Part shown: positions 1 to 5,582 of the stretch, in pieces
Layout of the letters: the number at the start of each line of letters is the position of its first letter
Numbering within the stretch: position 1 is the first letter of the stretch
Source: Burkholderiales bacterium
GTDB lineage: Bacteria > Pseudomonadota > Gammaproteobacteria > Burkholderiales > SG8-39
Direction: 5' to 3'
NCBI GenBank assembly: GCA_005777205.1
Contig: SXNB01000142.1
Span: 1-9,358, forward strand
Length of the DNA stretch: 9,358 nt
Position numbers and translations under genes: made by a program
Notes under the pieces: generated by a model
What the model was told of the DNA's origin: nothing
Seen by the model: only the letters and a program-made list of their open reading frames with translations
The model's database searches: none

Positions 1-653
1 CGCGAGAACCAGGCAACGATCATCGAGGCGAGCAGGCCCAGCACGATCTGCGCGACGATCATGGTCACGTAGTAGCCGATGCCCAGGCCGCGGTTGTTTT
101 TCAGGATCACGCGGTCGACGACATAGCCGATGACGCGCGACAGGAAAAATACGAAGGTGTTCACCACCCCTTGGATGAGCGTGAGCGTGACCATGTCGCC
201 ATTGGCGACGTGCGCCACCTCGTGGCCCAGCACGGCCTCCACTTCCTCGCGGCTCATGGACTCCACCAGGCCAGTGGACACCGCCACCAGCGAGGCATTG
301 CGCGAGAAACCAGTGGCGAAGGCGTTGGGCTCGCCGTCGTAGATCGCGACCTCCGGCATGCCGATGCCGGCCTTCTGCGACAGGCGGCGCACGGACTCGA
401 CCAGCCAGAACTCGGTGCTGCCTTCGCTGCCGTCGATGACGCGCGCGCCGGTGGACCACTTGGCCATCGGCTTGGAGATGAGCAGCGAGAGGAACGCGCC
501 GCCGAAGCCGAACAGGGCAGACATCCCGAGCAGGGCCACCAGGTTCAGGCCGTTCTCGGTCAGGATGCGATCCAGGCCCAGCACGCTGGCGGCGATGGAC
601 AGCACGATCATGATCGCAATGTTGGTGGCGATCAGCAGGAATACCCGCTTCAT
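1..653 (-). CDS. htpX: HtpX membrane-bound zinc metalloprotease, 3' end cut by window edge
   Basis: Inner-membrane heat-shock M48-family protease that helps degrade misfolded membrane proteins. About 217 residues are visible of a family length near 290; the C-terminal part, including the third zinc-ligand region, lies left of the window. Visible in order: an N-terminal hydrophobic helix (about residues 4-24), a second helix (about 38-60, with the typical FGFGGAFLSLL), the cytoplasmic stretch with the conserved NAFATG (110-115) and VAVSTGL (123-129), the zinc-binding HEVAH motif (H144, E145, H148) followed by NGDMVTLTLIQGVVNTF, then another hydrophobic segment ending in AWFSR. The start ATG at 653 is fixed by a strong Shine-Dalgarno AAGGAG six bases upstream and by alignment to the usual MKR-type N-terminus. 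Preceded by a sigma-32-type promoter. No lesion is seen in the visible part. Identification is by recognisable family sequence. Confidence 0.97.
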   Translation of the reverse strand, partial: MKRVFLLIATNIAIMIVLSIAASVLGLDRILTENGLNLVALLGMSALFGFGGAFLSLLISKPMAKWSTGARVIDGSEGSTEFWLVESVRRLSQKAGIGMPEVAIYDGEPNAFATGFSRNASLVAVSTGLVESMSREEVEAVLGHEVAHVANGDMVTLTLIQGVVNTFVFFLSRVIGYVVDRVILKNNRGLGIGYYVTMIVAQIVLGLLASMIVAWFS

Positions 654-658
654 TGAAT

Positions 659-664
659 CTCCTT
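659..664 (-). promoter_or_regulatory. Ribosome binding site of htpX
   Basis: On the minus strand the sequence reads AAGGAGATTCAATG, a near-perfect Shine-Dalgarno with good spacing to the ATG at 653. It decides the htpX start and predicts efficient translation. Confidence 0.85.
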
Positions 665-703
665 GTTAAGTACGCGACTTTCGGAGCGAATCATACCGCA
701 GGT

Positions 704-731
704 TAGATGGGGGCTTTCCCAGCAAGTTCAA
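704..731 (-). promoter_or_regulatory. Putative sigma-32 (RpoH) heat-shock promoter of htpX
   Basis: Minus-strand reading gives TTGAAC (731-726) as -35, a 13-bp spacer, then CCCCATCTA (712-704) as -10. The RpoH consensus of proteobacteria is roughly CTTGAAA, 12-15 bp, CCCCATNTA; the -10 matches at every position and the -35 at five of six bases of TTGAAA. Transcription would begin around 695-698, leaving a leader of about 45 bases that contains the AAGGAG. The -35 overlaps the TGA stop (728-730) of the upstream GMC gene, so the heat-shock gene is decoupled from its neighbour without a long intergenic region. A less convincing sigma-70-like TATGAT lies just downstream. htpX is a known heat-shock gene in enterobacteria, so context agrees; activity is inferred. 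Confidence 0.8.
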
Positions 732-2290
732 TCACCTGTGCGCAGAAACCCTGCCCCCATCTCGGCTATGACATAGGTGGGCGCGTTGGTGTTCCCGGAA
801 GTGATCCGCGGCATCACCGAGGCGTCCATGACCCGCAACGCGGCTACGCCGCGCACCCGCAGGCGGTCGTCCACCACTGCGGTGGGGTCGTTCCCCATCC
901 GGCAGGTGCCGACCGGGTGGAAGATGGTGGTGCCCAGCTCGCCGGCGGCGGTCGCGAGCTCTGCCTCGGATTGCACAGCGGGCCCGGGCCGGAACTCCTC
1001 CGGCTGGTACTTCGCCAGCGCCTTTGCCGCCATGATGCGCCGTGTGAAGCGCATGCCGTCCACCGCGACCTTGCGGTCCTCCGGCGTGGACAGGTAGTTG
1101 AGCCGGACCTCCGGGTACGCGGCGGGATCCGGGGACTTGATCCGGACATAGCCGCGAGAGGTCGGCCGCAGGTTGCACACGCTGGGCGTGATAGCGGGGA
1201 AGGGGTGCAGCGGGTCGCCGAACTTGTCTAGCGACAGCGGCTGCACGTGCCATTCGATGTTCGGCGTCGGCTGCGACGGATCGCTTTTCGCGAACGCGCC
1301 CGCCTGGGACGGCGGCATGGTGAGCGGGCCGGTGCGAAACAGCAGGTACTCCAGCGCCATGGCGGCCTTGCCGAACAGGCTGTTGGCCAGCTCGTTCAGC
1401 GTGCGCACATTTTCCACCTTGTATTGCATCCGGATCTGAAGGTGGTCGTGCAGGTTGCCGCCGACGCCGGGCGAATCGCGGACTACGGGAATACCGAGGC
1501 CCTGCAGGTGGGCGCCAGGCCCAATCCCCGAAAGCTGCAGTATTTGGGGTGATCCGATCGCGCCGGCAGCGAGTACCACTTCCCTGTTCGCCGCCACGTA
1601 TCGCTCGCCGCCGGCGCGAAACTCAACGCCCGTCGCGCGGCCGCTTTCGATTCGTACTCTGGTTGCCAGGGCCCCGGTGATGACTTTCAGGTTGGGCCTG
1701 GATAACGCCGGTCTGAGGAACGCATCCGCCGCACTCCACCTGCGCCCGCGCTTCTGGCTCATCTGGAAGTAGGCGCAGCCGAAGTTGTCGCCGTGGTTGA
1801 ATTCCTTGATAGAGGGAATCCCGCATTCGGCCGCGGCCTCTCGCCAAGCGTCGATCACGTCCCACTGCACGCGTGGGTCCTCGATGTAAAGGTCCTGCTC
1901 GACCCGCTTGAACACCGGCAGCACTTCGTCCCAGGACCAGCCGCGGTTGCCCTGACTCGCCCAGTGGTCCCAGTCTTCCTTCTGGCCGCGCATGTGGATC
2001 ATGGCGTTGATGGAAGAGCATCCGCCCAGCACCTTACCGCGGGCGTAGTGGATGGAGCGGTTTGCCAGGTGCTCGTCGGGCTCGGTCTTGTAGCACCAGT
2101 CGGTACGCGGGTTGGCGATGGTGTACAGGTACCCAACCGGGACCTTGATCCAGAAAAAGTCGTCCTGGCCTCCGGCTTCCAGTAGCAGCACCGACACCGA
2201 GGGATGGGAGGAGAGTCGATTCGCGAGCAGGCACCCGGCGCTGCCGGCGCCGACGATGACGTAGTCAAATGCGGCGGGCGTGAGGTTCAT
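728..2290 (-). CDS. GMC-family FAD-dependent oxidoreductase (choline/alcohol dehydrogenase type)
   Basis: Flavoenzyme of the glucose-methanol-choline family, 520 aa, oxidising an alcohol and passing electrons to an acceptor. N-terminal FAD dinucleotide fold: DYVIVGAGSAG (residues 9-19) and LLLEAGG (35-41, E38 binding the ribose). GMC signature 1 region: ARGKVLGGCSSINAMIHMRG. Signature 2 region: GAIGSPQILQLSGIGP. The C-terminal substrate domain has the catalytic FHPVGTCRMG (H458) and SGNTNAP (N502); the 44-residue spacing equals the His466/Asn510 pair of choline oxidase. Length is slightly below BetA (about 555). No betaine aldehyde dehydrogenase or BetI-like regulator is adjacent, so choline is not supported as substrate over other primary alcohols. 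The start at 2290 has no good Shine-Dalgarno, but it sits right before the FAD fold as expected. The gene is intact. Its stop codon overlaps the -35 of the htpX promoter. Confidence 0.93.
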   Translation of the reverse strand: MNLTPAAFDYVIVGAGSAGCLLANRLSSHPSVSVLLLEAGGQDDFFWIKVPVGYLYTIANPRTDWCYKTEPDEHLANRSIHYARGKVLGGCSSINAMIHMRGQKEDWDHWASQGNRGWSWDEVLPVFKRVEQDLYIEDPRVQWDVIDAWREAAAECGIPSIKEFNHGDNFGCAYFQMSQKRGRRWSAADAFLRPALSRPNLKVITGALATRVRIESGRATGVEFRAGGERYVAANREVVLAAGAIGSPQILQLSGIGPGAHLQGLGIPVVRDSPGVGGNLHDHLQIRMQYKVENVRTLNELANSLFGKAAMALEYLLFRTGPLTMPPSQAGAFAKSDPSQPTPNIEWHVQPLSLDKFGDPLHPFPAITPSVCNLRPTSRGYVRIKSPDPAAYPEVRLNYLSTPEDRKVAVDGMRFTRRIMAAKALAKYQPEEFRPGPAVQSEAELATAAGELGTTIFHPVGTCRMGNDPTAVVDDRLRVRGVAALRVMDASVMPRITSGNTNAPTYVIAEMGAGFLRTGD

Positions 2291-2443
2291 GACTGACAGG
2301 CTGACACATTGAAGCCTATCCTAATCGCTTCGGCGTGGGATAAAGGAACGCCGTGGTCAGTCCATGATGGGCGCTGGGTTCCGATCTGTCGTTGTAGATC
2401 GATTCAGCCTGGCCATTGCTTTCCGCACTGCGGCGAACTGTGG
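2291..2443. other. Intergenic leader region without a recognised gene
   Basis: Upstream of the GMC gene. No conserved reading frame or RNA gene is recognised on either strand. Minus-strand promoter-like elements (for example TAGGAT near 2315) are too weak to call. Confidence 0.4.
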
Positions 2444-2482
2444 CCGGAGGTCAGCTTCCGACCCGAAGCCGTCATTCTCCGG
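2444..2482. repeat. Nested imperfect hairpin repeat
   Basis: An outer perfect stem CCGGAG (2444-2449) / CTCCGG (2477-2482) encloses an inner stem GTCAGCTTC / GAAGCCGTC separated by CGACCC, with a 3-base bulge on the right side. The structure is directly visible. The wording (GTCAGCTTCCGACCCGAAGC, read with small variations) resembles a class of dispersed hairpin sequences scattered in intergenic regions of many proteobacteria; that resemblance is from memory and not verified. It sits exactly at the left end of the transposase-like remnant. Confidence 0.5.
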
Positions 2483-2483
2483 T

Positions 2484-2715
2484 AGCCCCCGCCAAGCGCT
2501 CGGCCAAAGCAGAGCGCAAGGCGCTCACCCATACCCTGAACAACGGTTCGCCCGCGCACGGCTTGCGCACGTTGCTCAAGGAACTCTCAACCATCGCGCG
2601 CAACACCTGTCGCACCCCCAACAGTGCTGCAGATGCGCACACCTTCACAATCGTCACGCGCCCAACTCAGACGCAGCAGCGCGCACTCGAATTGCTCGAA
2701 ACCATCCGCGTGTAG
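2484..2715 (+). pseudogene. Probable C-terminal remnant of an insertion-sequence transposase
   Basis: The reading frame (open from about 2416) ends at 2715 and carries a C-terminal tail in the style of DDE transposases of IS1634/IS4-like elements: a basic AKRSAKAERKA stretch, then HGLRTLLKELSTIARNTC, then FTIVTRPTQTQQRALELL just before the stop. The catalytic core upstream is missing; the frame instead runs into the hairpin repeat at 2444-2482. Some 80 bases downstream of the stop the sequence CGATCGCAGGAACTTCGG could be the decayed right end of the element, meeting the broken YHS gene near 2797. Family assignment rests on recollection of the tail pattern, so the specific IS family is uncertain. 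The alternative is an unrelated small ORF. Confidence 0.5.
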
Positions 2716-2795
2716 CCAGAAGCAACACACCCGAAATGAACTCAAGCCCCCGAGCTACAAGGGAAATTCGCTCAACGATCGCAGGAACTTCGGAT
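2716..2795. other. Non-coding tail of the mobile-element remnant
   Basis: It lies between the transposase-like stop and the point where homology to the YHS protein ends. It is less GC-rich than its surroundings. No gene is recognised; it plausibly represents the 3' flank and terminal repeat of the degenerate element. Confidence 0.35.
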
Positions 2796-3109
2796 TAGCC
2801 AATTGGCCTTGCTGCGCTCGCCGCTGGCGCAGAAGCCGGCTCAGGCCGGGGCGTACTGCCGTACTGCTTCGGGTCGGCATCGAACAGGCGCTTGTTATCC
2901 GCGCTGGCGAAGCGGTAGGTATCGCCGTCGAAAACCGACTTCAGTGCCGGATCGCCCTTCAGCGGCGCGGTCGAGGTGAAGTAGGACACCGGGTCGTTGC
3001 CGCGCAGCATCAGGCGCTCGTCGGCGCCGTCGTGGACCGTGTTGTGCCCGGTGCCTCATCCCGAGAGCAGCGCGGCGAGGAGGAGCAGGACGATTATGAT
3101 GACGGGGAC
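2795..3109 (-). pseudogene. Broken YHS-domain lipoprotein gene
   Basis: The longest open part (3010-2795) reads LRGNDPVSYFTSTAPLKGD, then VFDGDTYRFASADNKRLFDA and DPKQY, which is the conserved body of small secreted YHS-domain proteins. Upstream in the same frame lies a hydrophobic signal segment VPVIIIVLLLLAALLSG, then TGA (3058-3056), then GTGHNTVHDGADERL. The TGA sits exactly where a lipobox cysteine (TGC) belongs. No ATG, GTG or TTG precedes the signal in frame; only ATC, ATA or CTG could start it. Near the C-terminus a perfect 8-bp tandem duplication (2852-2867) shifts the frame; removing one copy restores DPKQYAPA-TGA-AGFCASG, the expected family ending, but with another TGA (2843-2841) at a normally aromatic position. 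The 3' end is lost at the mobile-element boundary. It overlaps the end of the ATP-grasp gene, so it was the third gene of that operon. Best read as a pseudogene with several lesions. Confidence 0.75.
2852..2867. repeat. Perfect 8-bp tandem duplication
   Basis: CGTACTGC occurs twice head to tail inside the YHS pseudogene. Deleting one copy restores the family reading frame through QYAPA and GFCASG, so this is a recent slippage-type duplication acting as a frameshift. Confidence 0.85.
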
Positions 3110-4380
3110 TCTCCGGTCAGGTGCAGAAGGTTCAGGATCTCGGCGTGGCGCCGATTGAGCTGGTCTTCGCTCGCCGCGCCCATGTTGATCACGGCGTAGC
3201 GGTAGCTGCCCAGCCATTTCATCTCGCGCGCCAGGGCTTGGCCGCGCTTCAGGTACAGCATGATCGCGGCGTCCGGGTAGCGTGCCTTGACACTTGCGAC
3301 ATCCGCTTCGCGTGGCTCACGCGCCAGGGGACGGCCGTCGAAGCGACGCGAAACGAGGCTGGCGGCGATAGCGCATCCAGTGGGCGCGCGGCTTGTGTCC
3401 GGCTCGGCGCCGGTACACAAATCGAGCAGTATGCGGTGCGAGTCGATGCCGTCAACGCGCTGGTACAAGCCCGCCAGCTGCGAGGCGAGGCGGGGGTTGA
3501 CCTCGATGATGACAATTCGGTCGGTGCGGGGATTCCAGAACAGCTCGATGTTGAAGAAGCCATGGCGATAGCCCATCCTGGTGAGCAGCAGCTCCGCCAG
3601 CTCGCGCATGCGCTTCTGCACCGCGGGCGGGACGTGCGAAGGGTAGACGAAGCGCTCGAAGGCGTCGGTGCCCGGGAACATCACCGCGTCGCTCAGTCCC
3701 AGGAACGTGACGCGGCCTTCGCGCACATACCCGTCCACGTTGACCTCCATGCCCTCCACCGGCTCCTCGGCGATGAGGTGGTGCGCATCGAGCGTGTAGT
3801 CGGTGTAGGCCGGCATGAGGTCGTTGAACGGCTTCACCAGGCGCCGGATGATGAGCTCCTCCAGCATTGAGAACGACAGGTGGCGGCGCAGTTCCTCGAA
3901 TCCGGAGACGCGGCGCGCAAGCACCGAGAAAGTGGCGCGCACCGGCTTGACGTAGAACGGGAACGGCAGCCCGATCTGTTCCGGTTCCAGGATGCCATAG
4001 GGAAAGACGGAGAACGCGGGCACCGCGCCGGGGGCGATGCGGCGCTGCTCCAGGCGAGCGTAATACTTATGCTGCACGGTCACCACCACCGCCGGCGGCG
4101 TGCCGGGCAGTCCCAGGCGCTCGGCTACCGCAGCCGCGATCAGAGCGCCGAAATACTCGTTGTTGCTGAACACGCCGTCGATCCGGCCGCGCCAGCGCTC
4201 GACCAACTCGTCGACAAACGCGCGTGCATCGAAGGTCATGAGGCGCGCGTTCGACGGGAAGCGGAACAGGTCGAAGCCGGCCTCAACGAACTCGTAGTCC
4301 TCGTAGCTGCCGCGGGCGAAGGCCTCCCGGTCCCATTCCTTGGGGAAGACGACCAGAATCCGCTTGCGCGACTTCGTCAT
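3094..4380 (-). CDS. ATP-grasp domain carboxylate ligase of unknown substrate
   Basis: Predicted soluble protein of 428 aa that activates a carboxylate as acyl-phosphate with ATP and joins it to a nucleophile (family knowledge). N-terminal pre-ATP-grasp fold: RILVVFPKEWDREAF (7-21) and DGVFSNNEYFGALIAAAVAE (68-87). ATP-grasp part: FPFYVKPVRATFS (140-152, nucleotide-binding K145), GMEVNVDGYV (210-219) and FLGLSDAVMFPGTDAFE (226-242). The metal site is FFNIELFW (275-282, E279) with IIEVNPRLASQLAG (291-304; E293, N295, R297). A C-terminal lid domain follows to residue 428. I chose the ATG at 4380 because it overlaps the methyltransferase stop as ATGA and begins just before the first beta strand; a longer in-frame extension to 4563 would only run antisense-free through the methyltransferase and lacks family character. 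No close characterised relative is recognised. Translation is probably coupled to the upstream gene. Confidence 0.88.
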   Translation of the reverse strand: MTKSRKRILVVFPKEWDREAFARGSYEDYEFVEAGFDLFRFPSNARLMTFDARAFVDELVERWRGRIDGVFSNNEYFGALIAAAVAERLGLPGTPPAVVVTVQHKYYARLEQRRIAPGAVPAFSVFPYGILEPEQIGLPFPFYVKPVRATFSVLARRVSGFEELRRHLSFSMLEELIIRRLVKPFNDLMPAYTDYTLDAHHLIAEEPVEGMEVNVDGYVREGRVTFLGLSDAVMFPGTDAFERFVYPSHVPPAVQKRMRELAELLLTRMGYRHGFFNIELFWNPRTDRIVIIEVNPRLASQLAGLYQRVDGIDSHRILLDLCTGAEPDTSRAPTGCAIAASLVSRRFDGRPLAREPREADVASVKARYPDAAIMLYLKRGQALAREMKWLGSYRYAVINMGAASEDQLNRRHAEILNLLHLTGESPSS

Positions 4381-5048
4381 CCCGGACCGGCGGCGGGGTG
4401 CACCGTACCGCGCGCAAGGTAGTTGGTGCCGAAGAGGACCGGCTCGACCCGCAAGTCCGGCACGTAGGCCTGCAGCAGGCGCCAGGGCGCGTCCAGTCCG
4501 GCCAGCGTGGTGACGTAGGGCCTGGCCTTCAGCACGCGGTACAGGCGCAGCGGGAACAGCCACCGCGAGGGATGCTTGATCCCGGCGACGGCGACGCGGG
4601 CACGCGGACGTGCCCGGGCGAAGATGCGTTCCAGCGCCGGGGGCGACTGCAGCACGTCGTGGGTGTAGTTGAACAGGATGGCGTCCAGCGGCGCGCCCGG
4701 GTCGGCCTGCTCCATGGGCGCCTGGACCAGGCTGACGTTGTCCCAGCCGGCGGCGGCGGCCCGCTCCCGGGCCAGGGCGATCATCTCCGGGCTGACCTCG
4801 ATGCCGATGACGCGGCCCGAGGGGCCGACCGCCTCGCGCAGCAGGGGCAGTGACAGGCCGGTGCCACAGGCGACGTCCAGCACCGTGTCGCCAGGGGTAA
4901 GCCTGAGCAGGGCGAGCACGCGCCGGCGCAGGGCCATGGTGCGCCGGGCGCTGGCGTCATAGCCGGCGGCGTGCAGGCGATACTTCTCGATCGCAAGGGC
5001 CGGGTCAGGCTGCAGGATCAGTGCTCCGCTTATTTGCGCCGCCGTCAT
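4377..5048 (-). CDS. Class I SAM-dependent methyltransferase (UbiE/Methyltransf_11-like)
   Basis: 223-aa cytosolic methyltransferase. Motif I VLDVACGTGLSLPLL (56-70) binds S-adenosylmethionine, with the acidic residue after strand beta-2 at E84 (GIEVS). Motif IV-like LDAILFNYTHDVLQSPPALE (121-140) and the post-motif ARPRARVAVAGIKHPSR (146-162) complete the Rossmann fold. A variable C-terminal part (about 163-215) will decide the substrate. The stop overlaps the ATG of the ATP-grasp gene (ATGA), so the two proteins are probably made in step and act in one pathway. The substrate is unknown: the length and fold fit small-molecule methyltransferases such as those acting on quinones, lipids or amino-acid derivatives. 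The start at 5048 lacks a Shine-Dalgarno and is itself overlapped by an 11-codon upstream ORF. Confidence 0.88.
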   Translation of the reverse strand: MTAAQISGALILQPDPALAIEKYRLHAAGYDASARRTMALRRRVLALLRLTPGDTVLDVACGTGLSLPLLREAVGPSGRVIGIEVSPEMIALARERAAAAGWDNVSLVQAPMEQADPGAPLDAILFNYTHDVLQSPPALERIFARARPRARVAVAGIKHPSRWLFPLRLYRVLKARPYVTTLAGLDAPWRLLQAYVPDLRVEPVLFGTNYLARGTVHPAAGPG

Positions 5049-5080
5049 GGCAGGGTGGTTGGCGCCGGGCTGTCGTTCAT
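5045..5080 (-). other. Possible 11-codon leader ORF before the methyltransferase
   Basis: The minus strand has ATG at 5080 opening MNDSPAPTTLP and stopping in a TGA that overlaps the methyltransferase ATG as ATGA. Neither start has a clear Shine-Dalgarno. It could be a coupling leader peptide or chance. Confidence 0.25.
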
Positions 5081-5145
5081 GACGCGGCGAACAGCAATAG
5101 TGGCGCTTTAGTCCGGCGGCCGGTCTCCCGTCGCCGAAGGTTTTC

Positions 5146-5150
5146 AGGAG
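5146..5150 (+). promoter_or_regulatory. Shine-Dalgarno-like AGGAG close to the thioesterase start
   Basis: AGGAG lies two bases before the ATG at 5153, tighter than usual, and 17 bases before the alternative ATG at 5168. It favours the upstream start but leaves it unsettled. Confidence 0.45.
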
Positions 5151-5152
5151 CT

Positions 5153-5572
5153 ATGATAGCGGATCAAATGGAACTACCCTCGATCCTTCCGCCCGGCGGC
5201 ACCGGGAACGCGACAATGATCGTGGGCGAAGTGCACACTGCGCCGCGCGTCGGCAGCGGCCTGGTGCACGTGCTCGCCACGCCAGTGATGATCAACCTGT
5301 TCGAAGCTGCCGCGCTGGACGCGGTGGACCAACACCTGCCGGCCGGCTACCAGAGCCTTGGCACGATCCTCAACGTACGCCATATCGTGGCGACGCCGGT
5401 CGGGATGAAGGTACGCGCGCGCGCCGAGGTGCTGCGGGTCGAAGGGCGCACCGTGTTCCTGAAAGTCGAGGCGCACGACGAGAAGGACCTGATCGGCGAC
5501 GGCCTGCACGAGCGCGTTGTGGTCAACGTTGAGAAATTCAGCCAGCGCGTGCAGCGCAAGCTCTCGAAATGA
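5153..5572 (+). CDS. Hotdog-fold thioesterase, FlK-like
   Basis: 139-aa acyl-CoA thioesterase with a single hotdog fold, the same length as the fluoroacetyl-CoA thioesterase FlK. The catalytic residues of FlK (Thr42, Glu50, His76) have exact counterparts in sequence and spacing: ATPVMINLFEAA gives T43 and E51, and SLGTILNVRHIVATPVG gives H77. The C-terminal GDGLHERVVVNVEKF also matches the family. FlK's hydrophobic lid phenylalanines are replaced (L37 and G34 at the Phe36 and Phe33 positions), so fluoroacetyl-CoA specificity is not supported; a housekeeping acyl-CoA hydrolase is more likely. Start choice: ATG at 5153 follows AGGAG at only two bases, while the next in-frame ATG at 5168 is 17 bases away; neither is ideal, so a short N-terminal shift is possible. 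First gene of a plus-strand operon. Confidence 0.88.
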   Translation: MIADQMELPSILPPGGTGNATMIVGEVHTAPRVGSGLVHVLATPVMINLFEAAALDAVDQHLPAGYQSLGTILNVRHIVATPVGMKVRARAEVLRVEGRTVFLKVEAHDEKDLIGDGLHERVVVNVEKFSQRVQRKLSK

Positions 5573-5582
5573 AGGCAGGCAC

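Noticed and set aside
171..656. Plus-strand 161-aa ORF opposite htpX
   Set aside because: Antisense shadow of htpX; low-complexity His/Gln/Arg-rich translation with no domain.
728..2290. Choline dehydrogenase betA
   Set aside because: The motifs fit the whole GMC family and no betaine pathway neighbour is present, so the specific gene name is not supported.
2798..2807. 10-bp palindrome GCCAATTGGC
   Set aside because: Short and within the range expected by chance; it also partly encodes the YHS remnant.
2795..3109. True selenoprotein with two UGA-encoded selenocysteines
   Set aside because: The two TGAs align with different residue types, there is also a frameshifting duplication, no normal start codon and a truncated 3' end; decay is the simpler reading, though the lipobox TGA is kept as a finding.
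4381..4563. 61-residue N-terminal extension of the ATP-grasp protein
   Set aside because: It overlaps the methyltransferase C-terminus in another frame and reads as Arg/Ala-rich nonsense; the ATG at 4380 with the ATGA overlap fits the family start.
5153..5572. Fluoroacetate resistance enzyme
   Set aside because: The catalytic triad matches FlK, but the lid phenylalanines that give fluoroacetyl-CoA selectivity are replaced and no organofluorine genes are nearby.
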